Source: Ectothiorhodospiraceae bacterium
GTDB lineage: Bacteria; Pseudomonadota; Gammaproteobacteria; Thiohalomonadales; Thiohalomonadaceae
Length of the DNA: 40,311 bases
Direction of reading: 5' to 3'
Assembly (NCBI GenBank): GCA_007125455.1
Contig: SLDE01000018.1
Coordinates: 1 to 40,311, forward strand
Below, one piece after another: positions 6,950 through 13,818 of the stretch (positions are counted from its first letter, which is position 1; each line of letters opens with the position of its first letter). The notes beneath the pieces were generated by a model, which saw only the letters and a list, made by a program, of their open reading frames with translations, was not told where the DNA came from and made no database searches. Both the position numbers and the translations under genes were made by a program.

Positions 6950-8956
6950 CTATTGGAGCATGTTCTTGAGATTGGCCAGGTGGGCCTTGCCACGCTGCTG
7001 ACGCACCTCTTCGGGCACCTCGATCCCCTTGCCCTCCCATTCGATGTCGTCCTGGGGCAGTTCGGCAAGGAAACGGCTGGGTTCGCAGCGCACCAGCTCG
7101 CCGCCCCGGCGGCGGCGGTGGGCGAGGGTGATGGTGAGGGTGCGCTGGGCGCGGGTGATCCCCACGTAGGCGAGGCGGCGCTCTTCTTCGATGTTGTCCT
7201 CCTCGATGGAGACCCGGTGCGGCAGCAACTCCTCCTCGGCACCGACCAGGAAGACGTGGGGGAATTCCAGCCCCTTGGCGGCGTGCAGGGTCATCAGGCG
7301 CACGCTGTCGCCGCCTTCCTCTTCGTTCTGGCGTTCGAGGATGTCGAGCAGGCTGATGCGTGCAACCATCTCGGAGAGGTCTTCGATCTGGTTCTCTGGG
7401 TCGTCGGCCATGCGTTGCAGCCAGCCCAGCAGCTCCTCCACGTTGGCCATCTTGCGTTCGGCCTGTTTGAGATCTTTGCAGTTGTCGTTGAGCCAGAGTT
7501 GGTAGTCGATCTCGCGCACCAGGTCGCGCACCGCCGCCACCGGCTCGCCACGGCGGGCGCGATCGGCGATGTCCACCAGCCAGTGGGCGAACTGGCTGAG
7601 CCGCCCATGGGCCCGTTCGCTGAGGGCCTGCTTGAGGCCCAGCTCAAAGCTGGCAGCAAACAGGCTGATCCCGCGCCCACCGGCGTAGGCACCGAGTTTT
7701 TCGATGGTGCTGGCCCCCAGCTCGCGCCGCGGGGTGTTGACCACCCGCAGGAAGGCGCTGTCGTCATCCGGGTTCACCAGCAGGCGCAGGTAGGCCATGA
7801 TGTCCTTCACCTCGGTGTGCGAAAAGAAGGAGGTGCCGCCGGAGAGGGTGTAGGGGATGCGGTTTTCGCGCAGGGTCTTTTCGAACAGGCGCGACTGGTG
7901 GTTGCCGCGATAGAGGATGGCAAATTCGCCATATTCGGCGCGGTGTTGCAGGCGGTGGTGGATGATCTGCGAGGCCACCTTGAGGGCCTCGTCCTGCTCG
8001 TCGGCGGCGGAGACGATGCGGATCGGATCGCCATAGCCCAGCTCGCTCCACAGCTTCTTTTCGAAGACGTGGGGGTTGTGGTCGATGAGCTGGTTGGCGG
8101 CCTTGAGGATGCGCCCCATGGAGCGGTAGTTCTGCTCCAGCTTGATCACCTTGAGGGTGGGGAAGTCCTGGCTCAGTAGCGCCAGGTTCTCCGGCTGGGC
8201 GCCGCGCCAGGCGTAGATGGACTGGTCGTCATCGCCCACCACGGTGAGCGCACCGCGCACCCCCACCAGCAGGCGCACCAGGCGGTACTGGGTGGCGTTG
8301 GTGTCCTGGTATTCATCCACCAGCAGGTAGCGGATGCGGTTCTGCCAGGCCTCCAGTACCTCGGGGTGCTGCTCGAACAACAGTACCGGCAGCATGATCA
8401 GGTCATCAAAATCGACCGCGTTATAGGCCTTGAGGTGGCGGTTGTAGCTCTCATAGAGGATCGCCGCGCTGTGGGCGAGGGCGTCATCGGCCCCGGCCAA
8501 CGCCTGCTCGGGGGTGATAAAGGCGTTCTTCCAGCTGGAGATGCGCCGCTGCATCTCCTTTTCCAGCGCATCGTCGGTATTCTCCTTGCGCAGCAGCTCG
8601 CGCAGTAGCGCGGCACTGTCCTGGGCATCGAAGATGGTAAAGCCCGGCTTGTAGTCCAGCGCCTTGAGCTCGCGACGCACGATCTCCAGCCCCAGGGTGT
8701 GGAAGGTGGAGACCCGCAGCCCGCGCCCCTCCTTGCCCTCCAGCAGGCCGCTGACGCGCTCCTTCATCTCCCGCGCCGCCTTGTTGGTGAAGGTCACCGC
8801 CGCGATGGTATTGGGCGCCGTGCCGCATTGCTGGATCAGGTGGGCGATCTTCTGGGTGATCACCCGCGTCTTGCCGCTGCCGGCACCGGCCAGCACCAAC
8901 AGGGGACCATCGATATAGCGCACCGCCTCACGTTGGCGGGGATTGAGACCGGACAT
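6950..8956 (-). CDS. rep: ATP-dependent DNA helicase Rep (superfamily 1A)
   Basis: A 3'-5' DNA helicase that clears proteins ahead of replication forks and helps restart. The 668 residues match E. coli Rep (673). Motifs in order: Q-motif LNPRQREAV; Walker A AGAGSGKT with Lys29; motif II LLVDEYQDTN near 215; motif III VVGDDDQSIYAWRGA; motif IV LEQNYRS; motif V MTLHAAKGLEFPHVFL; motif VI YVGITRAQ. The start at 8956 aligns with the Rep and UvrD N terminus; longer frames upstream run through a repeat element and are rejected. The C-terminal tail is short, as in Rep, while the other helicase in this window (14809-16968) has the longer UvrD-like tail. It is divergent from the FAD oxidoreductase gene. 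Confidence 0.93.
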   Translation of the reverse strand: MSGLNPRQREAVRYIDGPLLVLAGAGSGKTRVITQKIAHLIQQCGTAPNTIAAVTFTNKAAREMKERVSGLLEGKEGRGLRVSTFHTLGLEIVRRELKALDYKPGFTIFDAQDSAALLRELLRKENTDDALEKEMQRRISSWKNAFITPEQALAGADDALAHSAAILYESYNRHLKAYNAVDFDDLIMLPVLLFEQHPEVLEAWQNRIRYLLVDEYQDTNATQYRLVRLLVGVRGALTVVGDDDQSIYAWRGAQPENLALLSQDFPTLKVIKLEQNYRSMGRILKAANQLIDHNPHVFEKKLWSELGYGDPIRIVSAADEQDEALKVASQIIHHRLQHRAEYGEFAILYRGNHQSRLFEKTLRENRIPYTLSGGTSFFSHTEVKDIMAYLRLLVNPDDDSAFLRVVNTPRRELGASTIEKLGAYAGGRGISLFAASFELGLKQALSERAHGRLSQFAHWLVDIADRARRGEPVAAVRDLVREIDYQLWLNDNCKDLKQAERKMANVEELLGWLQRMADDPENQIEDLSEMVARISLLDILERQNEEEGGDSVRLMTLHAAKGLEFPHVFLVGAEEELLPHRVSIEEDNIEEERRLAYVGITRAQRTLTITLAHRRRRGGELVRCEPSRFLAELPQDDIEWEGKGIEVPEEVRQQRGKAHLANLKNMLQ

Positions 8957-9004
8957 GGAACTCACAGGGGACGGCAAACGGGGGCACAGTATACCTGCTA
9001 AAAA

Positions 9005-9139
9005 CCTTTTCCACACAGAGCTCACGGAGAGCACAGAGGAATGGTGGCTGTGCTTCATCCCATAAACACACACCTCACCTTGACCACTGCAAAGTCCTAT
9101 AAAACCCTGTGGTCTCTGTGACCTCTGTGTTGAAGAGGT
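9005..9139. repeat. CTCTGTG inverted-arm repeat element, copy 1 (in rep/FAD divergent promoter region)
   Basis: Left arm 9007-9041 (starts TTTCCACACAGAG, ends GCACAGAGGAA), right arm 9106-9139 (CCTGTGGTCTCTGTG, ends CTCTGTGTTGAAGAGG). The arms are roughly inverted copies built from CTCTGTG units spaced 1-3 bases apart; the core between them (about 65 bases) does not resemble the cores of copies 2 and 3. It fills most of the 254-base gap between the start codons of rep (minus) and the FAD oxidoreductase (plus), so both promoters must lie within or beside it. Confidence 0.75.
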
Positions 9140-9210
9140 CTTTGAGACTACGTTAGGGTTTTCTGATAAACTTGCCTCACTGTCTCCACCCCTTCCCAGG
9201 AATGCCCTTG

Positions 9211-10533
9211 ATGAACAGTTCACACGTCGATGTCGCCATCGTTGGCGGCGGGATCTCCGGTGCCGCCCTGCTCTACCTGCTCTCGCGCTATACCGATCTG
9301 GGGCGTGTCGCCCTCTTGGAGAAGTACCCGGCCATCGGCGAGGTGAATACCCACGGGCGCAATAACAGCCAGACCCTGCACTGCGGCGACATTGAGACCA
9401 ACTACACCCTGGAGAAGGCGGTGCAGGTCAAAAAGACCGCGCAGATGCTGGTGCGCTATGCCCAGGCCCAGGAGAATCGCGACCAGCTGCTGTTCCGCTA
9501 TCCCAAGATGGTGCTGGGGGTGGGTGAGCGCGAGTGCGCCGAGCTGCGTGAACGCTTTGACACCTTCTCCCCCCACTTCCCGGCGATGCGGCTGATGGAG
9601 AGCAAGGACATCGCCGCGGTGGAACCGGCCCTCACCGAGGGGCGCGAGGAGGCCATCGTTGCCCTCGGCAGCCAGGACGAGATCAGCACCGCCAACTTCA
9701 GCGCGCTGGCCAAATCCTTTGTCGAGCAGGCCCAGGCCGGTGGCGGGGAGCGGGTGGATCTGCGGCTCAACACCCAGCTTAAATCCATTGAGGCCGAGGG
9801 CGAGGGCTATCGACTCACCACCAACCAGGGCGAGATCACCGCCAGGTTCGTGGTGGTGAGCGCCGGGGGGCACAGCCTGCTCTACGCCCAGCGCATGGGC
9901 TATGGCCGCCAGTTCTCCTGTCTGCCCATCGCCGGGAGCTTCTACTACACCCCGCAAGTGCTCAACGGCAAGGTCTACACGGTGCAAAATCCGCTGCTGC
10001 CCTTCGCCGCGATCCACGGCGACCCGGACATCCTCGAAGCCGGCAAGACCCGCTTCGGCCCCACCGCGCTGGTACTCCCCCTGCTAGAGCGCCACAAGCT
10101 CTCCAGCTTCCCCGAATACCTGCAGGTATTGCGCCCAGACATGCAAGTGGCCAAGGTGATGTTCGATCTGTTCAAGCAAAAGGCGATCCGCAACTACATG
10201 ATGAAGAACACCCTGTTCGAGATCCCCGTGGTACGCCGCCGCCTGTTCCTCAAGGATGCACAGAAGATCGTGCCGAATCTGCGCCTGGAAGATCTCAGTT
10301 TCGCCGGGGGGATCGGTGGTATTCGCCCGGTGCTGATCGACAAGGAAAACCGCAAGCTGCACCTGGGCGAGGCACGCATCGCCCCCGGTAACGGGCTGAT
10401 CTTCAACATGACCCCCTCACCCGGTGCCACCTCCTGCCTGGGCAATGCCGAGAACGACCTGCGCCTGATCGTCGAACACCTCCATTGCCGCTTCGACGAA
10501 GCCGCCCTACAAACCGAGCTGCACGGCGAGTAA
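9211..10533 (+). CDS. FAD-dependent oxidoreductase, malate:quinone oxidoreductase-like
   Basis: A 440-residue flavoprotein of the DAO fold. Residues 6-17 hold the FAD-binding DVAIVGGGISGA; LLEKYPAIGEV follows as the adenosine-contact strand, and HCGDIETNY comes near 62. Later stretches GKTRFGPTALVLPLLE, GGIGGIRPVLID (residues about 366-377) and NMTPSPGATSCLGNA resemble the substrate and C-terminal FAD regions of Mqo and related 2-hydroxyacid oxidases. It is shorter than E. coli Mqo (about 548), so the substrate may be malate or another 2-hydroxy acid; L-2-hydroxyglutarate oxidase is an alternative. No membrane helix is seen; Mqo enzymes are peripheral. ATG at 9211 is chosen since AGGA lies nine bases before it; the ATG at 9202 abuts that site. 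Confidence 0.75.
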   Translation: MNSSHVDVAIVGGGISGAALLYLLSRYTDLGRVALLEKYPAIGEVNTHGRNNSQTLHCGDIETNYTLEKAVQVKKTAQMLVRYAQAQENRDQLLFRYPKMVLGVGERECAELRERFDTFSPHFPAMRLMESKDIAAVEPALTEGREEAIVALGSQDEISTANFSALAKSFVEQAQAGGGERVDLRLNTQLKSIEAEGEGYRLTTNQGEITARFVVVSAGGHSLLYAQRMGYGRQFSCLPIAGSFYYTPQVLNGKVYTVQNPLLPFAAIHGDPDILEAGKTRFGPTALVLPLLERHKLSSFPEYLQVLRPDMQVAKVMFDLFKQKAIRNYMMKNTLFEIPVVRRRLFLKDAQKIVPNLRLEDLSFAGGIGGIRPVLIDKENRKLHLGEARIAPGNGLIFNMTPSPGATSCLGNAENDLRLIVEHLHCRFDEAALQTELHGE

Positions 10534-10829
10534 TGGCCGGCCTGTCGGGCTCCCGCCCGAGATACCTCCATCACGGTGCGGTTCGCAAGCTCACCAGCAC
10601 CCGACAAACAAGGGGACAAGGGATGGCGTGCGCGGGTCGCACATGCTTTTCATGAGGCTCCAACCCATTCCCCACTCATCATTCACCACCCCACCCCCTA
10701 ATAGCCTTTAGCTATCGCTCTCTTAGTTACAATCAATTTCACATAAACCCCTTCCTCGACTACGTTTATAGAGCGTTGTCACACAGCGCCCTGATTTTTC
10801 TCGCAACATACGTTACCGAGGTGAAAGAT
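10534..10829 (+). promoter_or_regulatory. Promoter region of the rubrerythrin operon
   Basis: About 296 bases with no gene. The first part has a small GC hairpin (TCGGGC, TCCC, GCCCGA at about 10546-10561) after the FAD oxidoreductase stop, with no T-tract. The rest is AT-richer and holds the OxyR-type operator at 10701-10737. A possible -10 element is TATAGA at 10767-10772; no good -35 is seen, as usual for OxyR-activated promoters. GAGGTG, six bases before the ATG at 10830, is the ribosome site. Confidence 0.55.
10701..10737 (+). promoter_or_regulatory. OxyR binding site (predicted)
   Basis: The pattern ATAG, seven bases, CTAT, seven bases, TTAG, seven bases, CAAT matches the known OxyR tetramer site (ATAG-N7-CTAT-N7-ATAG-N7-CTAT) at 14 of 16 fixed positions with exact spacing. 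The secondary consensus A at position 6 of both outer spacers is present too. It ends 93 bases before the rubrerythrin ATG, and an oxyR gene closes the same gene cluster, so peroxide activation of the operon with feedback on oxyR is a direct prediction. Confidence 0.75.
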
Positions 10830-11246
10830 ATGGAACTGAAAGGAAGTAAGACTGAGCAGCATCTTAAGGACGCCTTCTCTGGCGAGTCCCAGGCCAACCG
10901 TCGCTACCTGTACTTCGCGAACAAGGCCGATGTGGAAGGTTACGCCGATGTGGCCAGCCTGTTCCGCTCCACCGCCGAGGGTGAAACCGGCCATGCTCAC
11001 GGCCACCTGGAATACCTGGAGCAGTGCGGCGACCCCGCCACCGGCATGCCCTTTGGCAGCACCAATGACAACCTGAAGGCCGCCGTAGCGGGTGAAACCC
11101 ACGAGTACACCGACATGTATCCGGGTATGGCCAAGACCGCGCGTGACGAAGGCTTCGACGAGATCGCCGACTGGTTTGAAACCCTGGCCAAGGCTGAGCG
11201 TTCCCACGCCAACCGCTACCAGAAGGCCCTGGACGAACTGTCCTGA
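10830..11246 (+). CDS. Rubrerythrin (diiron, no rubredoxin domain)
   Basis: Ferritin-like diiron protein, 138 aa, that reduces hydrogen peroxide in the cytoplasm. The metal ligands expected of rubrerythrins are present: Glu19 (SGES), Glu52-x-x-His55, Glu89-x-x-Glu92 (GETHE) and Glu123-x-x-His126 (ERSH). The C-terminal rubredoxin domain of classical rubrerythrins is missing; the only cysteine is Cys66, so electrons must come from a separate partner. The next gene, an Fe-S protein, is an obvious candidate for that role. ATG at 10830 has GAGGTG six bases upstream; the earlier ATG at 10776 lies in the promoter region and has no ribosome site. It is first in the OxyR-controlled cluster; a strong hairpin follows the stop. 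Confidence 0.93.
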   Translation: MELKGSKTEQHLKDAFSGESQANRRYLYFANKADVEGYADVASLFRSTAEGETGHAHGHLEYLEQCGDPATGMPFGSTNDNLKAAVAGETHEYTDMYPGMAKTARDEGFDEIADWFETLAKAERSHANRYQKALDELS

Positions 11247-11263
11247 TCGCCGCTGAGTAGCTG

Positions 11264-11288
11264 CCGGGGCGGTGGAGTACCGCCCCGG
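11264..11288 (+). other. Perfect 10-bp GC hairpin between rubrerythrin and Fe-S genes
   Basis: CCGGGGCGGT, loop GGAGT, ACCGCCCCGG. There is no T-tract after it (TGATTCC follows), so it is not a classic terminator. It lies 17 bases after the rubrerythrin stop and 37 before the next ATG. Such hairpins often stabilise the upstream mRNA part after cleavage, which would give more rubrerythrin than downstream products. That use is inferred. Confidence 0.6.
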
Positions 11289-11325
11289 TGATTCCACACA
11301 CGACCCACAAGAAGAGGCATTCAGC

Positions 11326-12666
11326 ATGGCCGCACCGACCGGACCCCGTGAAGGCAACCTGGAGGCGCCCACCCGGCACCCCCTGGACTGGAAGAATCCC
11401 GACTTTTATAGCGAGCAGTCACTCTTCACGGAATTGGAGCGTGTCTTCGATATCTGCCATGGCTGTCGTCGTTGTGTCAGCCTGTGCCAATCATTTCCGA
11501 CCCTGTTCGATCTGGTGGACGAATCGGACACCTTCGAGGTGGACGGGGTCGCCAAGGCGGACTACTGGAAGGTGGTGGATCACTGTTATCTGTGTGATCT
11601 GTGCTACCTGACCAAGTGCCCCTATGTACCGCCCCACGACTGGAACCTGGACTTCCCCCACCTGATGCTGCGCGCCAAGGCGGTGAAGTTCCAAAAGGGC
11701 GACATCAAGACCCGCGACCGCATCCTCACCAGCACCGATACGGTGGGCAAGCTGGCGGGCATCCCGGTGGTGGCCCAGGTGGTCAACGCCGCCAACAAGA
11801 TGAAACCGGCGCGCAAGCTGCTGCAGGGGGTACTGGGCGTACACGCCGATGCGCGCCTGCCCGAATACCAAAGCAACACCCTGCGCAAGCGCCTCAAGGG
11901 CCACACCAGCAACAATGTTGCCGAACCCGCGGGCAAGACCACCGGCAAGCTGGCCCTGTTTGCCACCTGCTACATGAACCGCAACGAACCGGCCCCCGGC
12001 GAGGACTTCTTCGCAGTATTCGAGCACAACGGGATCGAGCTTACCCTGGCCGAAAAGGAGCAGTGCTGCGGCATGCCCAAGCTGGAGCTGGGCGATCTGG
12101 AGGCAGTGGCCAAGGCCAAAGAGGCCAACATCCCGGTATTGGCGAAGATGGTAGACCAGGGCTACGACCTGACCGCCCTGATCCCCTCCTGTGTACTGAT
12201 GTTCAAACAGGAACTGCCGCTGATGTTCCCGGACGACGAACAGGTACAAAAGGTGGCCCAGGCCTTCTACGATCCCTTCGAATACCTGATGCTGCGCCAC
12301 AAAGAGGGCAAACTGAACACCGCGTTCCAGCAGCCGCTGGGCAAGGTCGCCTACCACGCCGCCTGTCATCAACGGGTGCAAAACGTAGGGCAAAAGACCC
12401 GCGAGATCCTGGCACTGATCCCCGACTCCACCATCGAGATCATCGAACGCTGCTCCGGCCACGACGGCACCTACGCGGTGAAGAAGGAGTTCCACGAGGC
12501 CTCGATGAAGATCGTCAAGCCGGTGGTGAGCCGGGTACAAAAGGCCGAGGCCGATCACTACGGCAGCGACTGCGCCATGGCCGGTCACCACATCGAGCAC
12601 GGCCTGGCCGACGGACGCCCCGCACAGCACCCCATTACCCTGCTGCGCAAGGCCTACGGAATTTAA
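11326..12666 (+). CDS. Fe-S oxidoreductase, GlpC/HdrB-like, with two ferredoxin-type clusters
   Basis: A 446-residue soluble electron carrier. Residues 44-54 (CHGCRRCVSLC) and 87-98 (CYLCDLCYLTKC) form a dicluster [4Fe-4S] domain. Two CCG-type domains follow: the first has CYMNRNEP, then EQCCGMPKLE and IPSCVLMF; the second has HAACHQRVQN, then ERCSGHDGTYAVKK and GSDCAMAG. The second reads Cys-Ser-Gly instead of Cys-Cys-Gly. This is the layout of GlpC and heterodisulfide reductase HdrD/B. There is no membrane helix. GAGG lies eight bases before the ATG. Its place straight after a rubrerythrin that lacks rubredoxin suggests it feeds electrons to that enzyme, and DUF3501 usually travels with it; both are inference. 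I am sure of the cofactors, not of the substrate. Confidence 0.85.
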   Translation: MAAPTGPREGNLEAPTRHPLDWKNPDFYSEQSLFTELERVFDICHGCRRCVSLCQSFPTLFDLVDESDTFEVDGVAKADYWKVVDHCYLCDLCYLTKCPYVPPHDWNLDFPHLMLRAKAVKFQKGDIKTRDRILTSTDTVGKLAGIPVVAQVVNAANKMKPARKLLQGVLGVHADARLPEYQSNTLRKRLKGHTSNNVAEPAGKTTGKLALFATCYMNRNEPAPGEDFFAVFEHNGIELTLAEKEQCCGMPKLELGDLEAVAKAKEANIPVLAKMVDQGYDLTALIPSCVLMFKQELPLMFPDDEQVQKVAQAFYDPFEYLMLRHKEGKLNTAFQQPLGKVAYHAACHQRVQNVGQKTREILALIPDSTIEIIERCSGHDGTYAVKKEFHEASMKIVKPVVSRVQKAEADHYGSDCAMAGHHIEHGLADGRPAQHPITLLRKAYGI

Positions 12667-12670
12667 CGGC

Positions 12671-12811
12671 TTTTCAACACAGGGGCCACAGAGAACACGG
12701 AGTAACTAGACAATGGGCGGTTCATTTCTTCACCGATCCCCATCTACCCCGCAAGCAAAGATCCAACTTGCCGATATTTTCTCTGTGGTCTCTGTGCTCT
12801 GTGTGTTGAAT
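12671..12811. repeat. CTCTGTG inverted-arm repeat element, copy 2 (inside the rubrerythrin operon)
   Basis: Left arm 12671-12703 (TTTTCAACACAGG to ACACGGAGT), right arm 12777-12811 (TTTTCTCTGTGGTC to CTGTGTGTTGAA). The core of about 75 bases is unlike that of copies 1 and 3. It fills almost the whole 167-base gap between the Fe-S gene and DUF3501, so it is transcribed if the cluster is one operon; the arms could pair in the RNA into a long imperfect stem ending just before the DUF3501 ribosome site (AAGGG, eight bases before the ATG). Confidence 0.75.
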
Positions 12812-12833
12812 CATTCATTAAAAGGGCACAACC

Positions 12834-13415
12834 ATGAGTAAATTGACCGCTGCAGATTTAATGTCACTGGAACAATACGCCCGCGAACGCCAAACGTTTC
12901 GTGCGCGTGTGATGGCGCATAAAAAGTCCCGCCAGTTGGCGCTGGGGGAGCACGCCACCTTGTATTTTGAAGATGCCCTGACCATGCAGTATCAGGTGCA
13001 GGAGATGCTGCGCATCGAGCGGATCTTTGAGGCTGAGGGGATTCAGGAGGAACTGGATGTCTACAACCCGCTGATCCCCGATGGCAGCAACTGGAAGGCC
13101 ACCTTTATGGTGGAGTACGACGACGAGCAAGAGCGCAAACAGATGCTGGCCAAGCTGATCGGTGTCGACAAGGCCGTCTGGATGCAGGTGGAGGGCTTCG
13201 ACAAGGTGCGCCCGATCTGCAACGAGGATCTGGAGCGCGAGACCGAGGACAAGACCTCCTCGGTGCACTTTATGCGCTTTGAACTCAGCCCCGAGATGGT
13301 CGCCGCCGCCAAGGCGGGTAAGCCCCTGCATGCCGGGATAGACCATACCGAGTACCGGGTGGAGTGCACCATCCCCGAAGCGATCCGGCAATCCCTGATC
13401 AATGACCTTGCCTGA
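12834..13415 (+). CDS. DUF3501 family protein
   Basis: A 193-residue cytoplasmic protein of unknown function. The sequence shows an N-terminal MSLEQYARERQTFRARV region, a conserved-looking stretch ALGEHATLYFEDALTMQYQ, then EMLRIERIFEAEGIQEELD and YNPLIPDGSNWKATFM, all typical of DUF3501 as I know it. There are few cysteines (one near 131, one near 181), no signal peptide and no membrane segment, so it is probably not a cluster protein itself. The family is commonly encoded beside the GlpC-like Fe-S protein and rubrerythrin, as here, and is likely a partner of that pair. A repeat element separates it from the Fe-S gene. The family call is firm, the function open. Confidence 0.88.
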   Translation: MSKLTAADLMSLEQYARERQTFRARVMAHKKSRQLALGEHATLYFEDALTMQYQVQEMLRIERIFEAEGIQEELDVYNPLIPDGSNWKATFMVEYDDEQERKQMLAKLIGVDKAVWMQVEGFDKVRPICNEDLERETEDKTSSVHFMRFELSPEMVAAAKAGKPLHAGIDHTEYRVECTIPEAIRQSLINDLA

Positions 13416-13469
13416 TCGCGCAGCCCATCGCATGATGGCGCTTTTCACCCAATCATAAAGGAGCAACAC

Positions 13470-13760
13470 ATGTCGAATGAAGGTTATCACGAGCCGGTGT
13501 CTGAACTGAGCGACAAGACCCGTGACATGCATCGCGCCATCGTCTCACTGATGGAGGAGCTGGAAGCCGTAGACTGGTACAACCAGCGCGTCGATGCCTG
13601 TAAGGATGAGGAGCTGCGCCAGATCCTGATCCACAACCGTGATGAAGAAAAGGAACACGCCGCGATGGTGCTGGAGTGGATCCGCCGTCAGGACGAGAGC
13701 TTCGACCACGAGTTGAAGGACTACCTGTTCAAAGAAGGCCCCATCGGCCACCACGACTGA
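13470..13760 (+). CDS. EncFtn-type (encapsulated-ferritin-like) protein, without an encapsulin gene
   Basis: A 96-residue two-helix ferritin-like protein. It closely resembles my recollection of Rhodospirillum rubrum EncFtn: HRAIVSLMEELEAVDWY here against HRAIVSVMEELEAVDWY there, and NRDEEKEHAAMVLEW against NRDEEKEHAAMTLEW. The iron ligands line up as Glu30, Glu60 and His63 (Glu32, Glu62, His65 in R. rubrum), and the metal-entry residues Glu29, Glu32 and Trp36 are kept. EncFtn forms a ring decamer that oxidises Fe(II) and works inside an encapsulin shell that it enters through a C-terminal targeting peptide. Here the protein stops at EGPIGHHD, with no room for that peptide, and oxyR, not an encapsulin gene, follows. 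AAGGAG lies seven bases before the ATG. Confidence 0.88.
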   Translation: MSNEGYHEPVSELSDKTRDMHRAIVSLMEELEAVDWYNQRVDACKDEELRQILIHNRDEEKEHAAMVLEWIRRQDESFDHELKDYLFKEGPIGHHD

Positions 13761-13818
13761 AGCAGACAGCACACGGCGGCCCCCCGCCGCCGTGACTTAC
13801 GGAAAAGACCCCACCACC

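Noticed and set aside
6953..8179. Long plus-strand open frame opposite rep
   Set aside because: Mirror of a GC-rich coding gene in the other strand; the minus-strand frame has all seven helicase motifs and this one has none.
13761..13818. Encapsulin gene after EncFtn
   Set aside because: Only 58 bases separate EncFtn from oxyR, and no encapsulin-like frame is seen anywhere in the window.
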